Source of the DNA: Pseudomonadota bacterium
GTDB lineage: Bacteria > Pseudomonadota > Alphaproteobacteria > Rhodospirillales > Magnetospirillaceae
DNA length: 64,000 nucleotides
Reading direction: 5' to 3'
Assembly: GCA_021793155.1 (NCBI GenBank)
Contig: JAJYTF010000001.1
Coordinates: 248,001 to 312,000 of the forward strand
Of the stretch, positions 16,953-25,430 are shown piece after piece. A model generated the notes under the pieces. It worked only from the letters and a program-made list of their open reading frames with translations. It ran no database searches and was not told where the DNA came from. Numbering within the stretch: the stretch's first letter is position 1; every line of letters begins with the position of its first letter. Position numbers and translations under genes: made by a program.

Positions 16953-17699
16953 ATGCCGCCACCCTCGCTCGCCGAACTGCGTGCCCGCGTTGCCGCCCTG
17001 GAAGGGATTCGGCCTGCGGAGCATGCCGCCGTAGCACCGCTCGGGGTGGCGGAGATCGACGGCGTTCTGCCGTGGGGCGGCCTGCCTTTGGGGTGTCTGC
17101 ACGAGATCGCCCCGGTCGTCCTGCCGGACGGTGTCGAGGACGGCGCGGCGGAGGGCTTCGCCGCCCTGGCCCTGGCCCGGCTGGCGGAGAGGGCGGGCAA
17201 GCCGGTGCTGTGGGTGGCGGCGAGCGGGCCGCCTTACGCTCCCGGCCTGGCCGCCTTCGGCCTGACCCCGGCCCACCTGCTGGTGGTCCGCCCGGCCAAG
17301 GCGGCACAGATCCTGTGGGCGATGGAAGAAGGGCTGCACTGTCCCGCCTTGGCCGGAGTCCTGGGCGAGACCTGGGGCGTCGACCTCACCGCCGGCCGGC
17401 GGCTGCAACTGGCCGCCCAGGCCTCCGGCGTCCCGGCCCTGCTGCTGAACCGGGGCGCGGCGGCGCGGACGGCGGTGACCCGCTGGCGGATCCAGGCGGT
17501 CTCCAGTGCCGCCCCGCTGGCCGGCGGCCTCGGATCGTGGCGCTGGCGGGTGGAACTGTCCCGCTGCCGGGGGCGTGGTTTCGGCGAGGACGGGTGTGTC
17601 TGGCTGATGGAATGGTCCGATGAAGCGCATCGTCTCGGTGTGGTTGCCCCATCTGGCGACCGACCGGCTGAGCCGCAACGATCCCGCCGGGCGGGATAG
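16953..17699 (+). CDS. imuA: Translesion synthesis mutasome protein ImuA
   Basis: 248 residues of the RecA/SulA-like ImuA family that binds ImuB and supports error-prone repair after DNA damage. Features: LAELRARVAALEG at the N-terminus, IDGVLPWGGLPLGCLHEI (family signature near 35-52), VLWVAASGPPYAPGLAAFGL and LLLNRGAAARTAVTRWRI. The canonical P-loop is absent, as usual in ImuA. Behind a LexA box and first gene of a three-gene cassette. It overlaps imuB by 80 bp; the last roughly 25 residues, read out of frame with imuB, look non-conserved, so the functional domain probably ends near residue 223. Confidence 0.92.
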   Translation: MPPPSLAELRARVAALEGIRPAEHAAVAPLGVAEIDGVLPWGGLPLGCLHEIAPVVLPDGVEDGAAEGFAALALARLAERAGKPVLWVAASGPPYAPGLAAFGLTPAHLLVVRPAKAAQILWAMEEGLHCPALAGVLGETWGVDLTAGRRLQLAAQASGVPALLLNRGAAARTAVTRWRIQAVSSAAPLAGGLGSWRWRVELSRCRGRGFGEDGCVWLMEWSDEAHRLGVVAPSGDRPAEPQRSRRAG

Positions 17700-19128
17700 T
17701 CCGCTCGCCACCATCGCCCCCGGCGGCGGGGCGCATCGGGTGCTGGCGGTCAACCGTGCCGCCCGGGCCTTGGGCCTGCGCCCGGGGATGACGGCGGCCG
17801 ATGCCCAGGCGATGGCGCCGGCCCTGCGCACCGTCCCGGCCGACCCGGCGGGCGATGCCCTGCTGCTCGAACATTGGGCCGAATGGGCCATCCGCTATAC
17901 CCCCTGGACCTGCGCCGACCGCTGGGCCGACGGCATCGAAGGCGGGGGGCTGTGGCTCGACATCACCGGCTGTGCCCACCTGTTCGGCGGCGAGGACAAG
18001 TTGCTTGCCGATCTGGTGCGGCGGGTGGCCCGGTGCGGTTTCGCCGTTCGCGCCGCCGTCGCCGACACGCCCGGCGCCGCCTGGGCCTGGACGCGTTTCG
18101 GCGACCGCGCCTCGCCCATCCTGCCGCCGAACACCCAACGGGCGGCCCTGGCGGGGCTGCCGGTACCGGCCCTGCGCCTGCCGCCCGCCGTCGCCGCCAC
18201 CCTGGTGCGGCTCGGCCTGCGCGTCGTCGGCGAGGTGATGGCAATACCGCGTCCGGCCCTGGCCGCCCGCTTCGGCCCGCTGGTGACGGCGCGCCTCGAC
18301 CAGGCCCTGGGGACGGTCGACGAGCCGATCTCCCCCAAGCAGCCGCCGGTGGCCCATCGGGTGCATCTGGCCTTCACCGAACCCATCGCCCGGACCGAGG
18401 ACGTCACGGTTGCCACTCGCCACCTGTTGGAGCGGCTGGCGGGCCGGCTGGAGCGCGAGCGGCTGGGGGTGCGGCGTCTGGAATTGGCGGCGTTCCGCCT
18501 CGACGCCTCGGCGCAGCGTCTGGTCATCGGCACCAGCCGGCCCAGCCGCGACCCGCGCCATCTTTTACGCCTGCTGGCCGAGCCGCTGTCCGGGCTGGAG
18601 GCCGGTTTCGGCATCGAGATGCTGCGCCTGTCCGCCCTGGAAGTGGGCGAGCAGTCGGCCGAGCAAGCCGGTTTCGTCGGCACCTCGCTGTCTGACGACC
18701 TCGCTGGGCTGCTGGACAGCCTGGGCAATCGCCTGGGGTTCGACCGGATGGCGCGCCTCGTTCCGCGCCAGAGCCATCTGCCCGAACGGGCGGTCCGCCG
18801 CCTGCCGCCCGAGGCTGTTCCCGCCGCCGAGTCCTGGTCCGAGCGGCGGCGTCCCGTCCGCCTGTTCGCCCGCCCGGAGCCGGTGGAGGCCATGGCGCCG
18901 GTGCCGGATGCACCGCCCTTGCTGTTCCGCTGGCGTCGGCGCACCCACCGCGTCGCCCGCGCCGAGGGACCGGAGCGGCTGTCGGCCGAATGGTGGCGCC
19001 AGGACGCGCAGGATCGCGATTACTATTGCGTCGAGGACGAGGCGGGCCGCCGCTTCTGGCTGTTCCGTGAAGGGCTCTACGGCGGCGCGGCGGCGCCGCG
19101 CTGGTTCATTCATGGGCTGTTTCCATGA
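17620..19128 (+). CDS. imuB: Y-family polymerase homologue ImuB
   Basis: 502 residues, a DinB/UmuC-fold protein that acts as adaptor between the beta clamp, ImuA and DnaE2. N-terminus [17 protein letters not shown] and [15 protein letters not shown] match ImuB; the acidic residues that bind metal in active Y-family polymerases (the usual DxD near residue 7 and SxDE) are missing, as known for ImuB, so it is expected to be catalytically inactive. The little-finger region spans about 235-350, the C-terminal ImuA/DnaE2-interaction part about 380-502. Stop overlaps the dnaE2 start by 4 bp. Confidence 0.93.
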   Translation: MKRIVSVWLPHLATDRLSRNDPAGRDSPLATIAPGGGAHRVLAVNRAARALGLRPGMTAADAQAMAPALRTVPADPAGDALLLEHWAEWAIRYTPWTCADRWADGIEGGGLWLDITGCAHLFGGEDKLLADLVRRVARCGFAVRAAVADTPGAAWAWTRFGDRASPILPPNTQRAALAGLPVPALRLPPAVAATLVRLGLRVVGEVMAIPRPALAARFGPLVTARLDQALGTVDEPISPKQPPVAHRVHLAFTEPIARTEDVTVATRHLLERLAGRLERERLGVRRLELAAFRLDASAQRLVIGTSRPSRDPRHLLRLLAEPLSGLEAGFGIEMLRLSALEVGEQSAEQAGFVGTSLSDDLAGLLDSLGNRLGFDRMARLVPRQSHLPERAVRRLPPEAVPAAESWSERRRPVRLFARPEPVEAMAPVPDAPPLLFRWRRRTHRVARAEGPERLSAEWWRQDAQDRDYYCVEDEAGRRFWLFREGLYGGAAAPRWFIHGLFP

Positions 19129-22100
19129 GCGCCGCCCCGGCCTACGCCGAACTGCAGGTCACCAGCAATTACAGCTTCTTGCGGGGCGCCTCCCATCCCG
19201 ACGAACTGGTGGTGGCCGCAGCCGCCTTGGGCCTGGCGGCCATCGCGGTCACCGACCGCAACAGCCTAGCCGGCGTGGTGCGCGCCCACGAGGCGGCGCG
19301 CAAGCTGGGGCTGCGCCTGGTGGTGGGGGCCCGCCTCGACCTCACCGACGGAGCCAGCCTGCTGTGCCTGCCCACCGACCGCGCCGCCTATGGCCGGCTG
19401 ACCCGTCTGCTCAGCCTGGGCAAGCGGCGGGCGGCCAAGGGGCAATGCCACATCAGCCGGGCCGATGTGGCGGCCCACGGGGCGGGGCAGATCCTGGTGG
19501 TGCTACCGCCTGACGGGCCGGCCAGCGCCGTCGACGCGGCTTTCGCCGAACAGGTGTCCACCTGGCGGCAGGGCTTCCCCGGGCAGGTCTATCTGGCCGC
19601 CCAGCGGCGCTTCGACGACGCCGACGGCCATCGGTTAGCTGGTCTGGCCGCCCTCGCCGCGGCGGCTGGCGCGCCACTGATGGCCACCAACGACGTCCAT
19701 TACCACAGCCCGGAGCGCCGGCCGCTGCAGGACGTACTGACTTGCATCCGCGAGGGCTGCACCGTCGCCGAGGCCGGCTGGCGCCTGACCGCCAATGCCG
19801 AGCGCCACCTGAAGGCCCCGGCCGAGATGGCCCGCCTGTTCGCCGCCTATCCCGAGGCAGTGACGCGCACCGTCGAGATCGCCGGGCGTTGCCGCTTCTC
19901 CCTCGATGAGTTGGCCTACGAATACCCCGTCGAGGACGGCGAAGACGGCCGCCCGCCCCAGCAGCGCCTCGAGGCCCTGACCTGGGAGGGGGCGGCGCGC
20001 CGCTATCCACAGGGCCTGCCGGACAAGGTGGCGGGAGCTCTCCGCCACGAACTGGCGCTGATCGCCGAACTGGACTACGCGCCTTATTTCCTCACCGTCC
20101 ACGACCTCGTTCACTTCGCCGAAAGCCGCGGCATCCTGTGCCAGGGACGGGGTTCGGCGGCCAATTCGGCGGTGTGCTACTGCCTGGGCGTCACCGCCGT
20201 CGACCCGCTGCAGATCGACCTGCTGTTCGAGCGCTTCATTTCCGCCGAACGCAACGAGCCGCCCGATATCGACGTGGATTTCGAGCATGAGCGACGCGAA
20301 GAGGTGATCCAGTACATCTATGCCAAATACGGCCGCGAGCGGGCCGGGCTGACCGCCACCGTCATCCATTACCGGCCGCGCTCGGCGCTGCGCGACGTCG
20401 GCAAGGCGTTCGGCCTGTCGGCCGACGTTGTCACCGCCCTGGCCCGCACCCAGGGGGAATGGAGCCGCGCCCCCCTGGGTGCCGCCGATCTGGAGGCCGC
20501 CGGCCTCGGCCCGGCCGACCGCACCCTGTCCCTGGCGGTGGCGCTGGCGGCCGAGCTGACCGGCTTCCCCCGCCACCTGTCGCAGCATGTGGGCGGCTTC
20601 GTGATGAGCCGCGGCCGGCTGGACGACCTGGTGCCCATCGAGAACGCGGCAATGGAGAACCGCACCGTCATCGAGTGGGACAAGGACGACCTCGACACCC
20701 TGGGGCTGTTGAAGGTCGACGTGCTGGCGCTCGGCATGCTGACCTGCATCCGCAAGGCCTTCGCCCTGCTGGCTGGGCACAAGGGCCTGGTCCTCGACCT
20801 GGCGACGGTGCCCAAGGAGGACCCGGCCGTCTACGACATGCTGAGCCGGGCCGATTCCATCGGCGTGTTCCAGGTGGAAAGTCGCGCCCAGATGACCATG
20901 CTGCCGCGCTTGAAGCCCCGCTGCTTCTACGACCTGGTGATCGAGGTGGCGATCGTCCGCCCCGGCCCGATCCAGGGCGACATGGTGCATCCCTACCTGC
21001 GGCGGCGCGAGGGCAAGGAGCCGGTCACCTATCCGACCCCCGAACTGGAGGCGGTGCTGGGCAAGACCCTGGGCGTGCCGCTGTTCCAGGAACAGGCGAT
21101 GAAGCTGGCCATCGTCGCCGGCGGCTTCACCCCGGCCGAAGCCGACCAGTTGCGCCGCGCCATGGCCACCTTCCGCCACACCGGCACGGTGGCCGTCTTC
21201 CGCGACAAGCTGATCGAGGGCATGGCGGCGCGGGGCTACGACCGTGAGTTCGCCCAGCGGGTGTTCCAGCAGATCGAGGGCTTCGGCAATTACGGCTTCC
21301 CGGAAAGCCATGCCGCCAGCTTCGCCCTTCTGGTCTACGTCTCGGCCTGGCTCAAATGCCACCATCCCGAGGCCTTCGCCTGCGCCTTGCTGAACAGCCA
21401 GCCGATGGGCTTCTACGCCCCGGCCCAAATCGTCCGCGACGCCGCCCAGCATGGCGTGGCCATCCGTCCGGTGGACGTCAATGCCAGCGACTGGGACAAC
21501 AGCCTGGAGCCGGCCGGGGACGGCCGTCCCGCCCTGCGCCTCGGCTTCCGCCAGGTTGGCGGCCTGGCCCGCCGCCACGCCGAGGCGCTGGTGGCGGCGC
21601 GTGGGGCCGGCTATGACTCGCCCCATGCCCTGTGGCGGCGGGCCGGGCTGGATCGCGCGGCGCTGGAAGCCCTGGCCGAGGCCGATGCCTTCGGCTCGCT
21701 GGGGCTGCGGCGGCGGGAGGCCCTGTGGGCGGTGCGCGCCTTCACCGCCGAACCGCCGCCCCTGTTCGCCGCCGCCGGGGTCGAGGCGCCGGCCGCCGGG
21801 CCGCCGGTCGCCCTGCCGGCCATGAGCCTGGGCGAGGAGGTGGTCGAGGACTATGCCCGCCTGCGCCTGTCGCTGAAGGCGCATCCGCTTGCCCTGCTGC
21901 GTGACCGGTTGGCCCGCCTGGGAATCGCTCCCGCCGCCCGTCTGCAGCAGCGCCACGGCGGCCGTATCGCCGTGGCCGGGCTGGTGCTGGTGCGCCAGCG
22001 GCCGGGCAGCGCCAGCGGCGTCATCTTCATGACCATCGAGGACGAGACCGGGGTGGCCAACGTCGTCGTCTGGCCGGCCACCTTCGAGGCCCACCGTCCG

Positions 22101-22262
22101 GTCGTGCTGGGCAGCCGCCTGCTGCGGGTGGATGGCCGCCTACAGCGCGAAGGCGCGGTGATCCATGTGGTGGCCGAGCGCCTTACCGACCTATCCGCGC
22201 TCCTGTGCGGGCTGACCCCCGACGGCCAGGCCCTGACCGCCTCTTCGCGGGATTTCTGCTGA
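19125..22262 (+). CDS. dnaE2: Error-prone DNA polymerase DnaE2 (ImuC)
   Basis: 1,045 residues, usual length for DnaE2. Order: PHP domain (starting [21 protein letters not shown]), palm and fingers with the catalytic acids in [16 protein letters not shown] (Asp381, Asp383), [14 protein letters not shown], helix-hairpin-helix region, and a C-terminal OB fold (about 940-1020, [15 protein letters not shown]). It performs mutagenic translesion synthesis under SOS control together with ImuA/ImuB. Located on the ICE between traC and the DsbA-like gene, thus carried as cargo rather than as part of the chromosomal SOS regulon. Confidence 0.95.
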   Translation: MSAAPAYAELQVTSNYSFLRGASHPDELVVAAAALGLAAIAVTDRNSLAGVVRAHEAARKLGLRLVVGARLDLTDGASLLCLPTDRAAYGRLTRLLSLGKRRAAKGQCHISRADVAAHGAGQILVVLPPDGPASAVDAAFAEQVSTWRQGFPGQVYLAAQRRFDDADGHRLAGLAALAAAAGAPLMATNDVHYHSPERRPLQDVLTCIREGCTVAEAGWRLTANAERHLKAPAEMARLFAAYPEAVTRTVEIAGRCRFSLDELAYEYPVEDGEDGRPPQQRLEALTWEGAARRYPQGLPDKVAGALRHELALIAELDYAPYFLTVHDLVHFAESRGILCQGRGSAANSAVCYCLGVTAVDPLQIDLLFERFISAERNEPPDIDVDFEHERREEVIQYIYAKYGRERAGLTATVIHYRPRSALRDVGKAFGLSADVVTALARTQGEWSRAPLGAADLEAAGLGPADRTLSLAVALAAELTGFPRHLSQHVGGFVMSRGRLDDLVPIENAAMENRTVIEWDKDDLDTLGLLKVDVLALGMLTCIRKAFALLAGHKGLVLDLATVPKEDPAVYDMLSRADSIGVFQVESRAQMTMLPRLKPRCFYDLVIEVAIVRPGPIQGDMVHPYLRRREGKEPVTYPTPELEAVLGKTLGVPLFQEQAMKLAIVAGGFTPAEADQLRRAMATFRHTGTVAVFRDKLIEGMAARGYDREFAQRVFQQIEGFGNYGFPESHAASFALLVYVSAWLKCHHPEAFACALLNSQPMGFYAPAQIVRDAAQHGVAIRPVDVNASDWDNSLEPAGDGRPALRLGFRQVGGLARRHAEALVAARGAGYDSPHALWRRAGLDRAALEALAEADAFGSLGLRRREALWAVRAFTAEPPPLFAAAGVEAPAAGPPVALPAMSLGEEVVEDYARLRLSLKAHPLALLRDRLARLGIAPAARLQQRHGGRIAVAGLVLVRQRPGSASGVIFMTIEDETGVANVVVWPATFEAHRPVVLGSRLLRVDGRLQREGAVIHVVAERLTDLSALLCGLTPDGQALTASSRDFC

Positions 22263-22327
22263 TCGCCGGATGGCGCCTATCCAGGGCAGCGGGGTAGGGC
22301 TGGGCCTGTCCCGCAGTTGGGAGTCGC

Positions 22328-22372
22328 TTGAAATCGGTTCTTTCGAATTGTATATGCAAGAACATATGCAAG
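22328..22372 (+). promoter_or_regulatory. vapBC promoter with direct-repeat operator
   Basis: TTGAAA (22,328-22,333) and TATATG (22,351-22,356) are 17 bp apart and fit -35 and -10 elements. ATATGCAAG occurs twice, at 22,352-22,360 and 22,364-22,372, a 12-bp period overlapping the -10. VapBC systems are autorepressed by binding near their promoter, so this repeat is a good candidate operator. GGGAGG follows 5 bp before the vapB start. Confidence 0.55.
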
Positions 22373-22382
22373 GGAGGTCGAC

Positions 22383-22652
22383 ATGCCTCAACCTCGACGC
22401 CAAGACCCCGCGCCACCTCGGGAAGTCAAGCTCTTCCGCAACAACAAGAGCCAGGCCGTGCGCATCCCGGCCGACTTCGAGTTTCCCGGCGACCGGGTGA
22501 TGATCCACCGGGATGGTGATCGGCTCATCATCGAGCCGGTGCAGCGCAAAAACCTGCTGGAAGTGCTTGCCGGACTGGAACCCCTCGGGCCGGAGGATCA
22601 GTTCCCCGAGATTGACGACACCCTGCTGCCGGCGAAAGCGATCGACCTGTGA
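22383..22652 (+). CDS. vapB: VapB-type antitoxin (AbrB/SpoVT fold)
   Basis: 89 residues. Residues about 12-50 carry the swapped-hairpin AbrB domain (EVKLFRNNKSQAVRIPADFEFPGDRVMI), typical of VapB antitoxins that bind DNA and the toxin; the C-terminal tail (about 55-89) is the toxin-wrapping part. Strong ribosome binding site GGGAGG. The stop overlaps the GTG start of vapC by 4 bp, the usual coupling of antitoxin and toxin. Type II toxin-antitoxin module within Cargo A, probably stabilising the element. Confidence 0.9.
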   Translation: MPQPRRQDPAPPREVKLFRNNKSQAVRIPADFEFPGDRVMIHRDGDRLIIEPVQRKNLLEVLAGLEPLGPEDQFPEIDDTLLPAKAIDL

Positions 22653-23053
22653 GCAAGCTCTACATGCTGGACACCAACATCGTGTCCGAGCTGGCGCGCA
22701 ACCCGCATGGCGCCGTCGTCAGGCGTATTGCCGAGGTCGGGCCGGACGCGATCTGCGTCAGCATCATCACGGCGGCCGAGCTGCGCTATGGCTGCGCCAA
22801 AAAAGGATCGCCGAAGTTGTTGGCGCAGATCGAGGCGATCCTGGAGAGTGTGCAGGTGATCGCGTTCGATGTGCCCGCCGATACCGAATATGGCGGCATC
22901 CGGGCCGAACTGGAGGCTGCAGGCAAGCCCATCGGGCCGAACGACCTGTTCATCGCCGCCCATGCCTATGCCCTCGGGGCGGTTCTGGTGACGGCCAATA
23001 CCGACGAGTTCACGCGCATCCGTGCGTTGCAGGTCGAAAACTGGTTGGCCTGA
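22649..23053 (+). CDS. vapC: VapC-type PIN-domain toxin ribonuclease
   Basis: 134 residues, full-length PIN domain. Acidic active-site residues are visible: Asp8 (MLDTNIVSEL), Glu44 (TAAELRYG), Asp99 (GPNDLFIAAHA) and Asp119 (TANTDEF). VapC enzymes cleave tRNA or rRNA when freed from VapB. GTG start overlapping vapB by 4 bp. A hairpin that may terminate the transcript follows at 23,076-23,103. Confidence 0.92.
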   Translation: MSKLYMLDTNIVSELARNPHGAVVRRIAEVGPDAICVSIITAAELRYGCAKKGSPKLLAQIEAILESVQVIAFDVPADTEYGGIRAELEAAGKPIGPNDLFIAAHAYALGAVLVTANTDEFTRIRALQVENWLA

Positions 23054-23075
23054 AGGCCAATCCATCAGCAGCGAT

Positions 23076-23103
23076 GACCGCCGCGGGAAAGCGGGCGGCG
23101 GTC
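23076..23103 (+). terminator. Candidate terminator hairpin after vapBC
   Basis: GACCGCCGC (23,076-23,084) pairs with GCGGCGGTC (23,095-23,103), 9 bp around a 10-nt loop, followed by TTGTCGAATTGTC, a weak T-rich tail. It lies 23 bp after vapC and marks the end of Cargo A. Confidence 0.5.
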
Positions 23104-23206
23104 TTGTCGAATTGTCGAGTCCCGTCACTGGCGTGATGTGATCGATTCGTCCCGGCAGCTTTCGACCCTCGAAAGCTCAGTCTTTCTCACGGAGAGGAAG
23201 CCCGGG

Positions 23207-23986
23207 ATGAAACAGCGCGATCGCGCCGGCCTGGACCAGCATGAACACAACGCGCGCACGCCACCTTTTCTCCGGCTCAGACCGATCCGTTTCACCCTCG
23301 TCGTTGGGTCGGTCGTGTTCGGGATGGCTGCCGCGGGTGGGGTGCTGTTTCATCAGAAAACCACCCCGGCTTCCCGACCGCTGAACGCGAAAGCGGTGCC
23401 GGCCGGTCCGCCCTGGATCTACGGCCGGCCCGACGCGCGCTATACCGTGATCGAGTACGCCGATTTGGAATGCCCGTTCTGCCGGGCCTACTTCCCCAAC
23501 CTTAAGCGCTGGATCGACGCCAATCCGGACGTAAACTGGCGGTGGCACCACCTGCCCCTACCGATGCACGATCCCGCCGCCACCGACGAGGCACGCCTGG
23601 CCGAATGCGCAGGCTTGACCGGGGGACACGCTGCGTTCTGGCAAGCGGTGGCCTGGATCTACGACAACACCCGCGGGGACGGCCAAGGACTGCCGCGTGC
23701 CGCGCGCTATCCCGGCCTCACCGCCGCCGTCCAGCAGTGCCTCGACAGCGGCCGGCCCGCCGCCGCCGTTCAAGCACAGACCGACCAGGCCGGGCGCGAC
23801 AACATCGCCGCGACGCCGACCCTGCGGCTGCTGGATCGCAAGACCGGAAGAACGTTGCTGGTCAGCGGCCCTGTCGAAGACGACGCCTTGCTTTCGGCGA
23901 TCGACCTGCTGGCGGCGCCTGCCGCGGCAGCACCGGCAGAAACATTCCCAATGTCCGCCGACGGTGTCGGCGACATGCCCAGGTAG
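23207..23986 (+). CDS. DsbA-like membrane-anchored thioredoxin of the ICE
   Basis: 259 residues. One membrane helix (about 27-48) then a periplasmic DsbA/DSBA-like thioredoxin domain with the redox pair Cys89-Pro-Phe-Cys92 in EYADLECPFCRAYFP. ATPTLRLLDRKTGR near 205-220 holds the cis-Pro loop. It probably forms disulfides in transfer proteins such as the TraU-like subunit. Start at 23,207 is preceded by GGAGAGGAAG; an upstream ATG at 23,138 lacks a ribosome binding site and adds a non-membrane leader. It is the first core gene after Cargo A. Confidence 0.9.
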   Translation: MKQRDRAGLDQHEHNARTPPFLRLRPIRFTLVVGSVVFGMAAAGGVLFHQKTTPASRPLNAKAVPAGPPWIYGRPDARYTVIEYADLECPFCRAYFPNLKRWIDANPDVNWRWHHLPLPMHDPAATDEARLAECAGLTGGHAAFWQAVAWIYDNTRGDGQGLPRAARYPGLTAAVQQCLDSGRPAAAVQAQTDQAGRDNIAATPTLRLLDRKTGRTLLVSGPVEDDALLSAIDLLAAPAAAAPAETFPMSADGVGDMPR

Positions 23987-24006
23987 CCAGGATCTTCAAG
24001 GCTACG

Positions 24007-24137
24007 ATGCGGCACTGCCGCATTGATCCGCCGCTCGCTTCGCATCCCTTCGCCGCGAGCAGCCACCGTTCCATCGGTGGCGGATGCTTCCTTCTCCGTT
24101 GTCCATCTATCCCCTTGGAGGGCATGCCCTCCAGGGG
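24007..24137 (+). repeat. Array of four hairpins between the DsbA-like gene and radC
   Basis: Within 131 nt there are four consecutive inverted repeats: ATGCGGCA/TGCCGCAT (24,007-24,023), GCTCGC/GCGAGC (24,033-24,060), CCACCG/CGGTGG (24,063-24,080), and CCCC-TT-GGAGGGC/GCCCTCC-A-GGGG (24,111-24,137, whose centre is a 16-bp perfect palindrome). They fill the space before the radC start and may form a structured leader. RadC genes on mobile elements are known to carry conserved leader RNAs; a match to that family is a guess. Confidence 0.5.
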
Positions 24138-24168
24138 CGTGTCCTCCTTATCGATCAGGAGACACGCC

Positions 24169-24672
24169 ATGCTTCCACGCTCTATCGTCCCCAGGGCCGG
24201 ATCCATTGTTCCAGCCTCATCAACGCATGAGGACCAGATCATCCAGAACGCCATCGCATTGCTCGAACAGCGCCTCTTTCACGCCGGCCCCGTGCTGCCC
24301 AACCTATCCGCAGTTCAGGACTACCTTCGCTTGCAACTCGCCGCCGAGCCCAATGAAGTCTTCGCCGTCCTGTTCCTCAACAACAGGAGCCGACTTCTCG
24401 CCTACGAACCGCTGTTCCAAGGCACCGTCAATGGGGTCAACATCTATCCCCGCCTGGTGATCCAGCGCACGCTGGCCCACAACGCCGCCTCGGTCATCCT
24501 GGCCCACCAGCATCCTTCCGGCTCCATCGAGCCGTCGTTGGCCGATCGTGCGATGACCCGCCGACTCCAGACGGCGCTGGACGCCATCGACGTCCGCGTC
24601 CTCGACCACCTGATCGTCGGGAAAGGCGAGCCGTACTCCTTCTCCGCGGCCGGTCTTTTGAACCCGGTGTGA
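24169..24672 (+). CDS. radC: RadC-like JAB/MPN-domain protein of the ICE
   Basis: 167 residues, the short RadC form (MPN domain without the N-terminal helix-hairpin-helix) usual on PFGI-1-type elements. The JAMM zinc motif is intact: Glu63 in PNEVFAVLFLNN, and His113-x-His115 with Ser118 and Asp126 in ILAHQHPSGSIEPSLAD. Despite the name, a DNA-repair role is not established for this family; a metal-dependent hydrolase linked to conjugation or anti-defence is plausible. ATG 24,169 follows AGGAG. Confidence 0.9.
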   Translation: MLPRSIVPRAGSIVPASSTHEDQIIQNAIALLEQRLFHAGPVLPNLSAVQDYLRLQLAAEPNEVFAVLFLNNRSRLLAYEPLFQGTVNGVNIYPRLVIQRTLAHNAASVILAHQHPSGSIEPSLADRAMTRRLQTALDAIDVRVLDHLIVGKGEPYSFSAAGLLNPV

Positions 24673-24992
24673 TCTCCATGGTCCTCCCCGGACCTGTCCG
24701 CTCCGAGGCAAGCTTCGAAGCAGGCTGGGACAACTTCAGCACGGCCGCCAGCCTGCGTTGGCGGGCCCGTCGTATCGAAGCCCGGCTGGTCGATCCGTTC
24801 TGGCGCGAGCACGCCCCAACGCGATCGCGGCGGTGGCAACATCATGATCCCCGCGGGAGCTACGGCTCCCGCATTTCTTTCCGGCCGTGCCCCCGCAGAG
24901 AAACCGGGCACGCGCCCATGCGGTTTGTTCGTCGCCAGCGAACCTGCATTGAGCATCGAATGGCCCCCTTCCACCGACACGGGGACCTGCGT
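24673..24992 (+). other. Gene-free stretch with two hairpins upstream of the PFL_4709-type gene
   Basis: No gene recognised. It contains GCGGGAGC-TACG-GCTCCCGC (24,853-24,872), an 8-bp perfect stem closed by a UNCG-type tetraloop and followed by ATTTCTTTCC, which could act as an intrinsic terminator after radC, and CGTGCCC/GGGCACG (24,886-24,912). A separate promoter for the downstream operon would have to lie after 24,912; I see no clear one. Confidence 0.5.
24853..24872 (+). terminator. UNCG-tetraloop hairpin after radC
   Basis: Perfect 8-bp stem (24,853-24,860 with 24,865-24,872) capped by TACG, a very stable loop, followed by a moderately T-rich stretch. It fits a weak intrinsic terminator or a transcript-stabilising hairpin between radC and the next operon. 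Confidence 0.5.
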
Positions 24993-25430
24993 ATGCCTGC
25001 CTCATCCCTTCTTCACTTCCAGCCACCGACGATCGCGGCGATGGCCGTCCTGGGCACCGTGCTGCTGGTCAGCATGAGTGCCGCCGCCGACGTTCTGGTC
25101 GTGACCGACAACCAGCACCCCGTCCAGGCCCCGGCCGGCGTGCGTGTTGTGGAGCTGGATCGCGCCGCCCGCCTGGAAGCCGACCTGGCCATCGGCCTGC
25201 CCAACACCCCCGATGCCGCATCGGCCGTCGTCCAGCAGCGCCTGCGTGCCGGCGGAGACGCCCTGCAGCAGCGCCTCGCCCAGGCATGGCAAGACGTGGC
25301 GGACGCCTGGAGCCTGGGTGTCACCAAACTCCCCGCCGTGGTCGTGGACCGACGCTACGTCATCTATGGCGAGCCGGATGTCGTCCGCGCTGTCGCCCGT
25401 ATCAAAGCCTTCCAGGACCATCGGCCATGA
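24993..25430 (+). CDS. ICE protein, PFL_4709 family (TIGR03757, TrbC-like)
   Basis: 145 residues with a signal peptide (about 1-36, ending MSAAAD). The mature protein starts VLVVTDNQHPVQAPAGVRVVELDRA and ends LGVTKLPAVVVDRRYVIYGEPDVVRAVARI, the thioredoxin-like second half shared with TrbC/TraW-type proteins. Periplasmic part of the pilus assembly set. Start 24,993 gives the signal peptide; the longer in-frame reading upstream has no conserved features. Overlaps the next start by 4 bp. Confidence 0.86.
   Translation: MPASSLLHFQPPTIAAMAVLGTVLLVSMSAAADVLVVTDNQHPVQAPAGVRVVELDRAARLEADLAIGLPNTPDAASAVVQQRLRAGGDALQQRLAQAWQDVADAWSLGVTKLPAVVVDRRYVIYGEPDVVRAVARIKAFQDHRP

Noticed and set aside
23138-23206. 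Extended N-terminus of the DsbA-like protein from ATG 23,138
   Set aside because: The extension has no ribosome binding site or conserved features; ATG 23,207 has GGAGAGGAAG and leads directly into the membrane helix.
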